This document shows positions 7,272 to 14,959 of a stretch of DNA of 14,959 nt, one piece after another. The first letter of the stretch is position 1; each line of letters begins with the position of its first letter. The notes under the pieces were generated by a model. The model saw nothing but the letters and a program-made list of their open reading frames with translations. It did no database searches and was not told the origin of the DNA. The position numbers were made by a program, and so were the translations under genes. Origin of the DNA: JASGCK01 sp031538565 (lineage in GTDB: Bacteria > Pseudomonadota > Gammaproteobacteria > Burkholderiales > Burkholderiaceae_C); assembly GCA_031538565.1 (NCBI GenBank), contig JAVKLS010000034.1, forward strand, positions 1-14,959, given 5' to 3'.

Positions 7272-9271
7272 AACCCTATTTGGCAGGCGCAACCTCTTAT
7301 CGCCCCGATATTGATGGACTTCGTGCAGTTGCCGTTTTAGCCGTCCTTGCCTTTCACGCCTTCCCCAGCGTTTTTGTGAGCGGATTTATCGGTGTGGATA
7401 TATTTTTTGTGATCTCGGGCTACCTGATTACCCGCATCTTGCTCGCTCAATTAAGCACCGCCCATTTTTCGCTTCGCCACTTTTACGCGCAGCGCATCAA
7501 ACGCATTTTTCCTGCACTGGCTACCGTCCTTATCTTTTGCCTATGTGTCGGGTGGATAGCCTTGACTTCTGGTGAATACAAGCAGCTGGGTCGCTACATC
7601 GCAGGCGGCGCAGTTTTTTTAGATAACATTTTATTTTGGCGCGATGCGGGTTACTTTGACACCGAATCCAACACCAAACCGCTTTTGCATTTGTGGTCTT
7701 TGGCGATTGAAGAACAGTTTTACGTTGTCTGGCCTTTGATGCTGTGGTTGTGCCATCGGTTACCGCGTCGCCGTGCAGTGACCGTGTTCGTCATCTGCGG
7801 CTTGGTAGTCGGCTCTTTGTGTTACAGCTATCTCCTTGTACAGCAGGATCGCACGGCGGATTTTTATTCACCGCTATCACGTGCTTGGGAGTTGGCCGTT
7901 GGCGCATTGCTTGCCGCTTGGCAAGATCGGCAAGCACCACCGCAGCCGAATTCTGTGCGCTGGCATCACCAGCTATTTGCGCTTACGGGGGTTACTCTTT
8001 TTATTTCCGCCTTTGTGTTGATTAACGAAAACCGCGCTTTTCCTGGTTTGTGGGCTCTCTTGCCCACGCTTGGGGCTGCGTGTCTGATTGCTGCAGGCTC
8101 CAAAACCTATTTCAATCAGTACGTGCTGAGTAATCGTTTATTGGTATGGGTCGGGCTAATCAGCTATCCGCTTTATTTATGGCATTGGCCACTGCTGGCC
8201 TTGGCGCGCATCTTTGCAGCGCAAACGCCATCGGTGGAGACTCGCATTGCGCTACTAGTCGCCAGTTTTGTATTGGCATTTTTAACCTATCGATTCATTG
8301 AGCGTCCGATACGTCATCCCAAGCGCACGGCAGGGCACACCTTGCGAGAGCCGTTTTTGATTACTGGGCTTTGCATCGGCATGCTTGGACTGCTCGGTTT
8401 GGGCTACGCAATCACACGGCATGATGGTCTGCCGTGGCGCTTAAATAGCAAGCTTGGAGCCGATCCAAGCACCATCGTACTAGGCGCGGATCGACACTTG
8501 CTGCGCCGCACCTGCGGTCTTTCGCCCGAACAAGCGAGCGCATTTGAATGGTGCTTAAGTCAAAACAAAAGTGCTCCGCCACAATTTGCTGTTATAGGCG
8601 ACAGCAAAGCCGAAGCCTTGTACTACGGGCTTGCGCGAGAATCGGATGCCAATCAAAACTGGATGCTAATCGGATCATTCCCCGCCTTTCATTTGCAGCC
8701 ATCCGATCCTCCGAGTTTGCTTGAGAAGAGTTTGCGGCGGTTAGACGCCGACTCTGCAATTCGCGTCGTGATTTTGGCTAATAGCTTTCGGCATATTTTT
8801 TCAACCAATAAAGAGACGCGACTCATCAACAAGTTTTATGACGCAAAAGAAATTGAGCAGCTTGCGCACAACCAAAATGAAATCGTGCAGCGATTGCAAA
8901 GTGCTGGTAAACGCGTGGTCTTTTTGATTGATAACCCCACGCTGCCCGAACCAACCAGCTGTATTCAAGGAGAAATGACACAGCTTCCTGTTTTGCGTCA
9001 CTTTTTAACCCGTACTGCCAATCCCTATTGCAGCATCCGCTACACCGACCACTTGGCAGGAACCGCTGCATATCAGCAATTTGTGCAAGCGCTCAAGCGA
9101 TTAAATCCCGAGCTACTTGTGTTTGATCCTTTGCCGCTGCTGTGCGACACCGACAACAATGTGTGTACATATTTTGATGGCGAGCGGTTTTTATATGGCT
9201 ACGGTGACCACTTGTCGGACTGGGCTAACTCCAAAATAGCCAAGCAACTACTGCCTTTACTGCGGCACTGA
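7268..9271 (+). CDS. Acyltransferase-3/SGNH fusion (OafA-like surface glycan O-acyltransferase)
   Basis: This 667-residue protein combines an N-terminal acyltransferase-3 membrane domain (about 10-370, ten or so helices) with a C-terminal periplasmic SGNH domain (about 430-667), as in OafA-type enzymes that O-acetylate O-antigen or other glycans. AT3 hallmarks are YRPDIDGLRAVAV with R19, AFHAFP with H30, FFVISGYLIT, the R76/R79 pair in QRIKRIFP, and LLHLWSLAIEEQFY. The SGNH part has the nucleophile motif GDS at 444-446 and a terminal GDHLS with H648. The usual DxxHLS aspartate three residues before the histidine is a tyrosine (Y645), an oddity, and GDSK replaces the common GDSH. It overlaps msbA by 4 bases (ATGA), so it is probably translated with it. 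Substrate is inferred to be LPS or O-antigen from context only. Confidence 0.85.
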   Translation: MKPYLAGATSYRPDIDGLRAVAVLAVLAFHAFPSVFVSGFIGVDIFFVISGYLITRILLAQLSTAHFSLRHFYAQRIKRIFPALATVLIFCLCVGWIALTSGEYKQLGRYIAGGAVFLDNILFWRDAGYFDTESNTKPLLHLWSLAIEEQFYVVWPLMLWLCHRLPRRRAVTVFVICGLVVGSLCYSYLLVQQDRTADFYSPLSRAWELAVGALLAAWQDRQAPPQPNSVRWHHQLFALTGVTLFISAFVLINENRAFPGLWALLPTLGAACLIAAGSKTYFNQYVLSNRLLVWVGLISYPLYLWHWPLLALARIFAAQTPSVETRIALLVASFVLAFLTYRFIERPIRHPKRTAGHTLREPFLITGLCIGMLGLLGLGYAITRHDGLPWRLNSKLGADPSTIVLGADRHLLRRTCGLSPEQASAFEWCLSQNKSAPPQFAVIGDSKAEALYYGLARESDANQNWMLIGSFPAFHLQPSDPPSLLEKSLRRLDADSAIRVVILANSFRHIFSTNKETRLINKFYDAKEIEQLAHNQNEIVQRLQSAGKRVVFLIDNPTLPEPTSCIQGEMTQLPVLRHFLTRTANPYCSIRYTDHLAGTAAYQQFVQALKRLNPELLVFDPLPLLCDTDNNVCTYFDGERFLYGYGDHLSDWANSKIAKQLLPLLRH

Positions 9272-10498
9272 AGGGGTAGGTTTTGCAGCCCATGGCTTTA
9301 CAGCCAATAACGCAGCAAAAACTAGCAAGATAAATTCGCCTATCCCCGCGCCAAAGAGTGGGCAATTTGCCATACCCATTAAAAATGTAACGACTAATGT
9401 CGCCTGCAATGCTTGCCCGGGTCTCGTAGCAAGTAGCCGCGAGTCTCTATACAAAGCAATAAAGACAGCCAAAATTAAAATGAAACCCACTAAGCCGCCC
9501 TCAACAGCCCAGTGCAAAAATTGCTGATGCGGATTGCTAGGCGGGTTAACTTTTTCGCCCCCACCGTTTTTAATGTAATTCGTCCGCCAACTGCCCACGC
9601 CATGTCCCAGCACGGGCGCCTCGCCAATTGCTGTGATCGACCGTGCCCAATAGTCCAGCCTCTGCCCCTGTGATGTGTCTGTGTTTTTGCTTTGTTGATA
9701 AAGCATCACATCGTGCTTGACCTCTAACACTCGCGCTTGGAACCGAGGTGAAATAAGTCCAAAGACAAGCGCTAAAACGACAGGGGTAAGCGCTACGCCA
9801 AATCGAAATTTTTTAGGCAGTTGCCAAAAAATAGCCAAGGAAATTGCCCCAAGCATTGTCAAATAACCCGTGCGTCCCGTCATTACGAAAAAGACATTGG
9901 CAATCGTCAGAGTCAACGTCACAGCCAGCACAAACTTGCGCCAAGCCAAGGGAATTTCTTCGCGCAAAAACCACACCAGAATCAACATCAAGGTGCTCAT
10001 TACGGGTTGCTCGAGCGTGCTGGAAAAGACCACACCCAAGCTATCTGGGTACAGTGTTTTTGCAAACGGCATATGAACACCCAGCCACATCAACCACGAG
10101 CAGCACACCACTAAAAATTGACTAATGGCTATTACCGCTAGCACGCGCAGTGCGTCGCGTCTTGACTCCACTAAAAAATAGGCCGCAGGCAGCATCAGTA
10201 ACCGTACGTGCCGCCCCAAATTCGCAAGACTTTCACTCGGCGATGCCTCTGTCCACAGCAACGAGATGGCAAGCCACGTTACGCCAGCTGCTGCGGCTGT
10301 AAATGTCCAATAAGGACTTTTGACCCATTGCAGTCGGTCTGCCCGCCATAAGCAAACGAGTTTGGCCACAATGGCAATGAGCACAAGCAATTTTGAAATT
10401 GACACCAAGGCCACGCCCATGCTGACGGATGCCGCAAGGCAGTAAAGCGCGATCATGCTAAACGCGTGCGTCGGGTAGCTGTTAGGCTCTTTTTTCAT
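9257..10498 (-). CDS. waaL: O-antigen ligase-like protein (WaaL / Wzy_C family)
   Basis: This protein of about 413 residues has ten or more predicted membrane helices and the large periplasmic loop of the O-antigen ligase family, which transfers undecaprenyl-linked O-antigen to lipid A-core. Conserved features are the arginine in MTGRTGYL (R209, numbered from the ATG at 10498), R280 in GQRLDYWARS, the block EAPVLGHGVGSW, and the catalytic-type histidine H324 in NPHQQFLHWAVEGG. The frame extends 3 codons upstream to a TTG at 10507, but the ATG at 10498 forms an ATGA overlap with the decarboxylase stop and is preferred. Its last 15 bases overlap the 3' end of the convergent acyltransferase gene. 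WaaL and the Wzy polymerase share this fold; protein length and nearby msbA and waaE favour ligase, but polymerase or a protein-glycan ligase (PglL-like) is possible. Confidence 0.78.
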   Translation of the reverse strand: MKKEPNSYPTHAFSMIALYCLAASVSMGVALVSISKLLVLIAIVAKLVCLWRADRLQWVKSPYWTFTAAAAGVTWLAISLLWTEASPSESLANLGRHVRLLMLPAAYFLVESRRDALRVLAVIAISQFLVVCCSWLMWLGVHMPFAKTLYPDSLGVVFSSTLEQPVMSTLMLILVWFLREEIPLAWRKFVLAVTLTLTIANVFFVMTGRTGYLTMLGAISLAIFWQLPKKFRFGVALTPVVLALVFGLISPRFQARVLEVKHDVMLYQQSKNTDTSQGQRLDYWARSITAIGEAPVLGHGVGSWRTNYIKNGGGEKVNPPSNPHQQFLHWAVEGGLVGFILILAVFIALYRDSRLLATRPGQALQATLVVTFLMGMANCPLFGAGIGEFILLVFAALLAVKPWAAKPTPSVPQ

Positions 10499-12780
10499 CG
10501 CACGCAATCGGCAAAATAGCGCGTCATGCCATCGGCGCCCTTCTCTTCTACAAGGCCGTGAATATCGGTTTCAAATCCTGGACATTCGCGATTGAATTCG
10601 CGTGCAAATTTGAGGTAGTCCACAATCTTTTTGTTAAACACTTCCCCAGGAATCAACAGAGGAATGCCAGGCGGATACGGCGTCACAAGTCCTACCGTGA
10701 TGCGCCCTTCAAGGTGGTCGATTTCCACGCGCTCGGTTTTGCGGTGCGCAATGTATGCATAGGCGTCACTGGGCGTAAGGGCGGGCGTTAAGTCACTTTG
10801 ATAGACGTCGGTGGTGAGGCGTGCGATGTCGTACTTGGCATAAAGCGCATGGATGTGCCCGCTCAAATCTTTTAACCCCATGCGCTCGTATTTGGGATGC
10901 GTTTTACAAAATTCGGGCAAGATGCGCCACATCGGTTGATTGCGGTCGTAGTCGTCTTTAAATTGTTGCAGCGCCGTCAGCAGTGTGTTCCACCGCCCCT
11001 TCGTAATGCCAATGGTGAACATGATGAAGAAGCTGTAAAGCCCCGTCTTTTCCACAATGACGCCGTGCTCGGCTAAAAATTTTGTCACGATGCTGGCGGG
11101 AATTCCTGTCTTGGCAAACTTGCCATTCAAATCAAGTCCGGGAGTGACGATGGTGGACTTGATCGGATCAAGCATATTGAAGCCATCGGCCATCTTGCCA
11201 AAACCATGCCAATTGCGCGCTGTGTTTTCACCCGTTTTGCTGCTGCGTGACTCGCCTTTAATAATCCATGCATCTGCTTTGCCAATGCCCTCTTCCGCCA
11301 GCTTGTCTGGCCCCCACACCTTGAACCACCAGTCTTTGCCGTATTCGGCATCCACTTTGCGCATGGCGCGTCTAAAGTCTAGCGCTTCGGCAATGGACTC
11401 TTCAACTAAAGCCGTGCCGCCTGGGGCTTCCATCATGGCAGCGGCAACGTCGCAGCTGGCAATGATGGCGTATTGCGGCGAGGTCGAAGTGTGCATCAAA
11501 TAGGCTTCGTTAAACAAATGCCTATCGAGTTTGCGATTTTGCGAATCCTGCACTAGCACGTGGCTTGCTTGGCTAATACCCGCTAACAGCTTGTGCGTGG
11601 ACTGCGTCGCAAACGTTAAAGATTCCTTGGGACGTGCGCGATTTTTACCCATCGCGTGGTAAGTGCCATAAAACTGATGGAATGCCGCATGAGGTAGCCA
11701 CGCCTCGTCAAAATGCAAGGTATCCACGTAGCCATCGAGCAGATCCTTAATCGTCTCGGTGTTGTAGAGCACGCCATCGTAAGTGGACTGCGTGACGGTC
11801 ATCACACGTGGTTTAACGGTTTTTGCGTTGACGTGCTTGAGTAGTGGATTAGCGGCAATTTTTTTGCGGATACTGGCAGGGTCAAACTCCTCTTTAGGAA
11901 TCGGGCCAATAATGCCAAAGTGATTGCGCGTGGGCTTCATAAAAACAGGAATCGCCCCCGTCATGATGATGGCGTGCAAAATCGATTTGTGGCAGTTTCT
12001 GTCGACCACCACGACATCGCCTGGCGCAACGGTGTGATGCCACACCATTTTGTTGGAAGTGCTTGTGCCGTTGGTCACAAAAAAACAGTGATCGGCGTTA
12101 AAAATACGAGCCGCATTTTTTTCTGATTCGCCAATTGCGCCGTCATGATCAAGTAATTGACCCAGCTCCTCCACCGCATTACACACGTCGGCACGCAGCA
12201 TATTTTCGCCAAAAAACTGATGAAACATTTGACCGATAGGCGTTTTTAAAAATGCCACGCCCCCCGAATGTCCTGGGCAATGCCATGAATAGGAACCATC
12301 TTGCGCGTAATGCACCAGGGCTTTAAAAAATGGCGGCTTGACGCCGTCTAAATAGCTGCGCGCCTCGCGAATGATGTGCTTGGCAACAAACTCAGGAGTG
12401 TCCTCAAACATATGGATGAAGCCGTGCAGTTCGCGCAGGATGTCGTTGGGTAGATGGCGGCTTGTCTTGGTTTCACCGTAAATATAGATGGGCACATCGG
12501 CGTTTTTCCGCCGCACTTCTTCAATAAAGGTACGCAGTCCCAGTACAGCGGGATCGAGCTCGGGACCTGGTGTGAACTCATCATCATCGAGCGACAAAAT
12601 AAACGCACTGGCGCGGCTTTGCTGCTGGGCAAACTGCGAGAGGTCGCCGTAGCTTGTTGCGCCCAGCACCTCAAAGCCCTCGCTTTCAATGGCAGTTGCT
12701 AAAGCGCGAATCCCCGAGCCCGAGGTGTTTTCGGTACGAAAATCTTCGTCAATGATGACGATGGGGAAGCGAAATTTCAT
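10495..12780 (-). CDS. Orn/Lys/Arg decarboxylase (PLP, AdiA/LdcI-type)
   Basis: This 761-residue cytoplasmic enzyme belongs to the large bacterial fold-type-I basic amino-acid decarboxylases that convert arginine, lysine or ornithine to agmatine, cadaverine or putrescine, consuming a proton. Domains in order are the response-regulator-like wing domain (about 1-130), the PLP domain (about 155-450) and the C-terminal domain. PLP residues are K397 in QSTHKLLAGISQAS (Schiff base), D358 in HFDEAW and the stacking H264 in DRNCHKS. Sequence similarity is mixed: NGTSTSNK, NEAYLMHTSTSP and GIPASIV...EHGVIVEKTG recall lysine decarboxylase, whereas GESEKNAARIF, VVVVDRNCHKS and the GIIGPI block recall arginine decarboxylase AdiA. 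I therefore give no symbol. Its stop overlaps the waaL-like start (ATGA), so both are probably expressed together from the 87-base region upstream. No antiporter (AdiC/CadB type) is nearby. Confidence 0.9.
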   Translation of the reverse strand: MKFRFPIVIIDEDFRTENTSGSGIRALATAIESEGFEVLGATSYGDLSQFAQQQSRASAFILSLDDDEFTPGPELDPAVLGLRTFIEEVRRKNADVPIYIYGETKTSRHLPNDILRELHGFIHMFEDTPEFVAKHIIREARSYLDGVKPPFFKALVHYAQDGSYSWHCPGHSGGVAFLKTPIGQMFHQFFGENMLRADVCNAVEELGQLLDHDGAIGESEKNAARIFNADHCFFVTNGTSTSNKMVWHHTVAPGDVVVVDRNCHKSILHAIIMTGAIPVFMKPTRNHFGIIGPIPKEEFDPASIRKKIAANPLLKHVNAKTVKPRVMTVTQSTYDGVLYNTETIKDLLDGYVDTLHFDEAWLPHAAFHQFYGTYHAMGKNRARPKESLTFATQSTHKLLAGISQASHVLVQDSQNRKLDRHLFNEAYLMHTSTSPQYAIIASCDVAAAMMEAPGGTALVEESIAEALDFRRAMRKVDAEYGKDWWFKVWGPDKLAEEGIGKADAWIIKGESRSSKTGENTARNWHGFGKMADGFNMLDPIKSTIVTPGLDLNGKFAKTGIPASIVTKFLAEHGVIVEKTGLYSFFIMFTIGITKGRWNTLLTALQQFKDDYDRNQPMWRILPEFCKTHPKYERMGLKDLSGHIHALYAKYDIARLTTDVYQSDLTPALTPSDAYAYIAHRKTERVEIDHLEGRITVGLVTPYPPGIPLLIPGEVFNKKIVDYLKFAREFNRECPGFETDIHGLVEEKGADGMTRYFADCVR

Positions 12781-12867
12781 GCGTAGCTTTCTAGGGGGAT
12801 AGGCCGCGGCAATTGGAACAAAAGGCGTGCTCTAAAATTGGGGTGAAATAAGTACGGGCGAAGTTTA
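12781..12867. promoter_or_regulatory. Divergent intergenic region (decarboxylase / arnT-like)
   Basis: These 87 bases separate two start codons pointing away from each other, so promoters for both directions must lie here or nearby. A TAAAAT hexamer at 12833-12838 could be a plus-strand -10, about 30 bases before the arnT-like ATG, but the nearest -35-like TTGGAA (12813-12818) is only 14 bases away. On the minus strand an AGAAAG lies 6 bases before the decarboxylase ATG and could serve as a weak ribosome binding site. I see no clear operator palindrome or riboswitch. Confidence 0.35.
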
Positions 12868-14376
12868 ATGGCAAATGATTCCAATAATAAAAATGTATTT
12901 CCCCGTGTGCTGCTTGGACTGCTCATTGTCCTTCTCGCGGCGCGTTTCATCTCGTTGAGCCTCTATCCGCTGCTGGGAACCACCGAGCCGCGCTACGCCG
13001 AGCTGGCCCGAAAAATGCTCGCCACAGGCGATTGGGTGACGCTGTGGGTGAGCGATGGCGTGCCGCTTTGGGGCAAGCCGCCTCTTTTGTTTTGGACGGA
13101 TGCCCTATCCATGGCGGTGTTTGGCGTGAACGAATTGGGCGCGAGGTTTGCACCTTTTTGCGCGGCGTTGCTGCTGCTCAGTCTCTTTTGGTTTTGGTGG
13201 ACGCCGTCTGCGGATGGGCACAGTCGTTGGCTATCCACACCTGCTTTGATTGCGGCGCTGATTTACTTATCAACACCTATGGGCTTTTTAAGCGTGGGCT
13301 TTGTTGCTACCGATGTGTACCTTACGGGTGGTTTGATGCTGTCCATGCTGAGTTTTTGGCGCGTGGTGGGCACAAGCTGTGCAGGCAATCAACTCAACTT
13401 TTGGCACTGGGGATTTTTTATTGGCATTGCCATTGGCTTGCTTGCCAAAGGACCGTTAGCCGTGATCTTGCTGGGCTTGTCGATGTTGCTGTGGCTCATC
13501 ATCGCGCCCCGCGAGCGAATCTCACTTATTTGGCGCAGCCTGCCTTGGCTACGCGGCATGGCGCTCACCCTGACGCTCACCCTGCCGTGGTATTTGCTAG
13601 CCGAGTACCGTACGCCAGGATTTTTGTACCACTTCATTATTGGCGAACACTTTGAGCGTTTTTTAGTTAAAGGCTGGAACGGAGGACGTTTTGCACCCAG
13701 TCACGCCGAAGAATTGGGCATGATTTGGTGGTTTTTTGTGGAGTCTTTTGTGCCTTGGACGGCGTTTTCTCTGCTGGCTTTAGTTGGACTGCGAAAAACC
13801 AGTCACACAGCGGGCAAGTCCAGCTATGGTGCAACGCTTGCCAACTACTTCAAAAGCAGCGAAGTGCAATATCTGCTGGCTTGGATTTTGTCGTCCTTGT
13901 TGCTGTTTACTTTGTCCCGCAATATCTTGGAGGCTTATGTGCTACCAACGTTGCCCGCTTTTGCTATTTTGTTGGCGCAGGCAATCACAAGACTCATACA
14001 GCAGCGTCCTGCATGGCGCTGGAGCTTATTGCTCAGTTTTGTCATGCCCGCCACCATCATGGTGGTGATTGTGTTTTTTAACCAAAACTTAGAAACGCAA
14101 TCGCAGCGGCATTTGCTACGGCATTGGCAAACAGGAACGCCGCTGGTGTACATCGGGCAAATTCCGTCATCGGCGATTTTTTACTCGAGCAACCAAGCCC
14201 AAGCGGCGCCCACTTGGAGCGAGTTGCCAAAGGGCGCAGTAACTGTGGTAGTTGCCAACAGCGTATTCGATGCTCTGCCCCCTGCTGCGCGAGACGACTG
14301 GGTATTGGTGGAGCGCTATGATGACTATTCGTTGCTGCGCCGCAGCGCTACGATTGAATTGATAAGAAATCACTAG
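12868..14376 (+). CDS. ArnT-like lipid A glycosyltransferase (GT83/PMT family)
   Basis: This 502-residue polytopic inner-membrane protein resembles ArnT, which transfers 4-amino-4-deoxy-L-arabinose from undecaprenyl phosphate to lipid A on the periplasmic side and gives polymyxin resistance. The first periplasmic loop carries the family core TTEPRYAELARKMLATGDW (38-56, with acidic E40 and D55) and the W-GKPPLLFW segment (68-76). About ten further helices follow, then a C-terminal soluble part from about 405. Length is somewhat short of E. coli ArnT (about 550). No arnB, arnC, arnA or arnD lies in view, so the donor could be another polyprenyl-linked sugar, which is why no symbol is given. The ATG at 12868 has only a weak ribosome binding site. 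nfeD follows after 11 bases. Confidence 0.8.
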   Translation: MANDSNNKNVFPRVLLGLLIVLLAARFISLSLYPLLGTTEPRYAELARKMLATGDWVTLWVSDGVPLWGKPPLLFWTDALSMAVFGVNELGARFAPFCAALLLLSLFWFWWTPSADGHSRWLSTPALIAALIYLSTPMGFLSVGFVATDVYLTGGLMLSMLSFWRVVGTSCAGNQLNFWHWGFFIGIAIGLLAKGPLAVILLGLSMLLWLIIAPRERISLIWRSLPWLRGMALTLTLTLPWYLLAEYRTPGFLYHFIIGEHFERFLVKGWNGGRFAPSHAEELGMIWWFFVESFVPWTAFSLLALVGLRKTSHTAGKSSYGATLANYFKSSEVQYLLAWILSSLLLFTLSRNILEAYVLPTLPAFAILLAQAITRLIQQRPAWRWSLLLSFVMPATIMVVIVFFNQNLETQSQRHLLRHWQTGTPLVYIGQIPSSAIFYSSNQAQAAPTWSELPKGAVTVVVANSVFDALPPAARDDWVLVERYDDYSLLRRSATIELIRNH

Positions 14377-14387
14377 GAACGCTTGAC

Positions 14388-14825
14388 ATGGACACATACA
14401 CAATCTGGTGGTTGCTCGCTGGCATTGCGATTGCTATTGAATTGCTAACGGGAACTTTTTATTTGCTAATGATTGCGCTGGGTTTGACCTCTGGTGCGGT
14501 GTGCGCCCATCTGGGGTTTGGCGACGCGGCGCAAGTGACCACGGCGGCGCTAGTGGGTGTGGGCGCAGTATGGGTGTGGCATCGCACGCACCCAATGAGC
14601 GCCAAACAACAAACCGAGCAAAACCCCGACGTGCATTTAGATATTGGCAGCACGGTAACTGTTGCCCAGTGGTCGTCCCGCGAAGGAACTGCTGTACTGC
14701 ATCGCGGCTCCCAGTGGACAGCCAAACCTGCGCCGCAAGATATTGCAAATGGCGCGTTACCAAGCGCAGGCTTGCACCGCATTGTTGCCGTTGAAGGCAA
14801 TACACTTGTTCTTTTAAAAGTTTGA
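14388..14825 (+). CDS. NfeD-family membrane protein
   Basis: This 145-residue protein has the short NfeD (YbbK-like) layout: two or three N-terminal hydrophobic segments (about 6-63, starting TIWWLLAGIAIAIELLTG) and a C-terminal OB-fold-like beta domain (about 84-145, LDIGSTVTVAQWSSREGTAVLHRG, ending HRIVAVEGNTLVLLKV; each quoted in part). NfeD proteins are typically encoded with an SPFH/stomatin partner and are thought to form membrane-domain complexes with it; that partner begins 10 bases downstream here. The start is supported by AGGA 9 bases upstream, overlapping the stop codon of the arnT-like gene, which suggests one transcript for all three genes. The biochemical function of the family is unresolved. 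Confidence 0.82.
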   Translation: MDTYTIWWLLAGIAIAIELLTGTFYLLMIALGLTSGAVCAHLGFGDAAQVTTAALVGVGAVWVWHRTHPMSAKQQTEQNPDVHLDIGSTVTVAQWSSREGTAVLHRGSQWTAKPAPQDIANGALPSAGLHRIVAVEGNTLVLLKV

Positions 14826-14835
14826 AAGCCATCTC

Positions 14836-14959
14836 ATGGACAACACCTCCTTTTCCAGCGCACTGATTTTTGCCATCATCGTGGTGATTTTTATTATTCG
14901 CTCACTCAAAGTTGTGCCGCAACAAAACGCATGGGTGGTCGAGCGCCTAGGCAAATACC
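14836..14959 (+). CDS. SPFH/Band 7 (stomatin/QmcA-like) protein, 5' part only
   Basis: An ATG at 14836 opens a frame that stays open to the window edge, giving 41 complete codons. The product starts with a short polar segment, then a hydrophobic anchor (about residues 9-21, ALIFAIIVVIFII), followed by KVVPQQNAWVVERLGKY, the hallmark start of the SPFH domain in QmcA/stomatin-like proteins. These form large membrane-bound oligomeric cages and associate with NfeD proteins and often with membrane proteases. Its position 10 bases after the nfeD-like stop is the classic nfeD-stomatin gene pair. The rest of the gene is outside the window. Confidence 0.85.
   Translation, partial: MDNTSFSSALIFAIIVVIFIIRSLKVVPQQNAWVVERLGKY

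Noticed and set aside
10499..10507. TTG start of the waaL-like gene three codons upstream
   Set aside because: The ATG at 10498 gives the common ATGA stop-start overlap; the TTG has no supporting ribosome binding site.
11057..11503. 148-codon open frame antisense to the decarboxylase
   Set aside because: The opposite strand encodes conserved decarboxylase sequence; the antisense product is low-complexity Ser/Ala/Pro-rich and looks incidental.
13032..13655. 207-codon open frame on the plus strand inside the arnT-like gene
   Set aside because: It overlaps a well-supported membrane transferase in another frame; the translation is rich in Cys, His and Arg without recognisable motifs, typical of an out-of-frame shadow.

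Overview
The window looks like an ordinary chromosomal segment of a Gram-negative bacterium, most likely a betaproteobacterium of the order Burkholderiales. This rests on the style of the proteins (TolB, Pal and CpoB, a WaaE/KdtX-type glycosyltransferase, a short MsbA, a large PLP decarboxylase) and on roughly balanced base composition; no rRNA or other marker is present, so it is an inference. Coding density is very high: 12 protein genes (one cut by the right edge), no RNA genes, no CRISPR array, no intact mobile element, and no gap longer than about 125 bases.

Layout. (1) Bases 1-124 are non-coding and hold a perfect 16-bp inverted repeat with a small hairpin nested in its loop, followed by two imperfect 14-bp direct repeats; this looks like a REP/MITE-like element or an insertion-sequence remnant. 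(2) Bases 5495 down to 125 form one tightly packed minus-strand operon: waaE-like glycosyltransferase, tolB, pal, cpoB, a YeeE/YedE (TsuA-like) sulfur-compound transporter, and tcdA (tRNA ct6A dehydratase). (3) Bases 5505-9271 form a plus-strand pair that starts only 9 bases from waaE: an MsbA-type lipid A flippase and, with a 4-base overlap, an acyltransferase-3/SGNH O-acetyltransferase. (4) Bases 12780 down to 9257 form a minus-strand pair: an Orn/Lys/Arg decarboxylase and, with a 4-base overlap, a WaaL-type O-antigen ligase whose 3' end overlaps the acyltransferase gene. (5) Bases 12868 to the right edge form a plus-strand run: an ArnT-like lipid A glycosyltransferase, an NfeD-family membrane protein, and the first 41 codons of an SPFH/stomatin protein.

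The common theme is the cell envelope. WaaE builds LPS core, MsbA flips lipid A-core, WaaL joins O-antigen, the AT3-SGNH protein O-acylates surface glycan, ArnT modifies lipid A, and TolB-Pal-CpoB link outer membrane and peptidoglycan during division. The less expected passengers are the YeeE-TcdA pair (sulfur-compound import and tRNA modification) and the decarboxylase. I do not see a clearly new biological system. The points most worth checking are the tolB-pal-cpoB block sitting behind a glycosyltransferase instead of tolQRA, a twin-arginine-like signal on TolB, an SGNH domain without the usual DxxH aspartate, and the repeat structure at the left edge.
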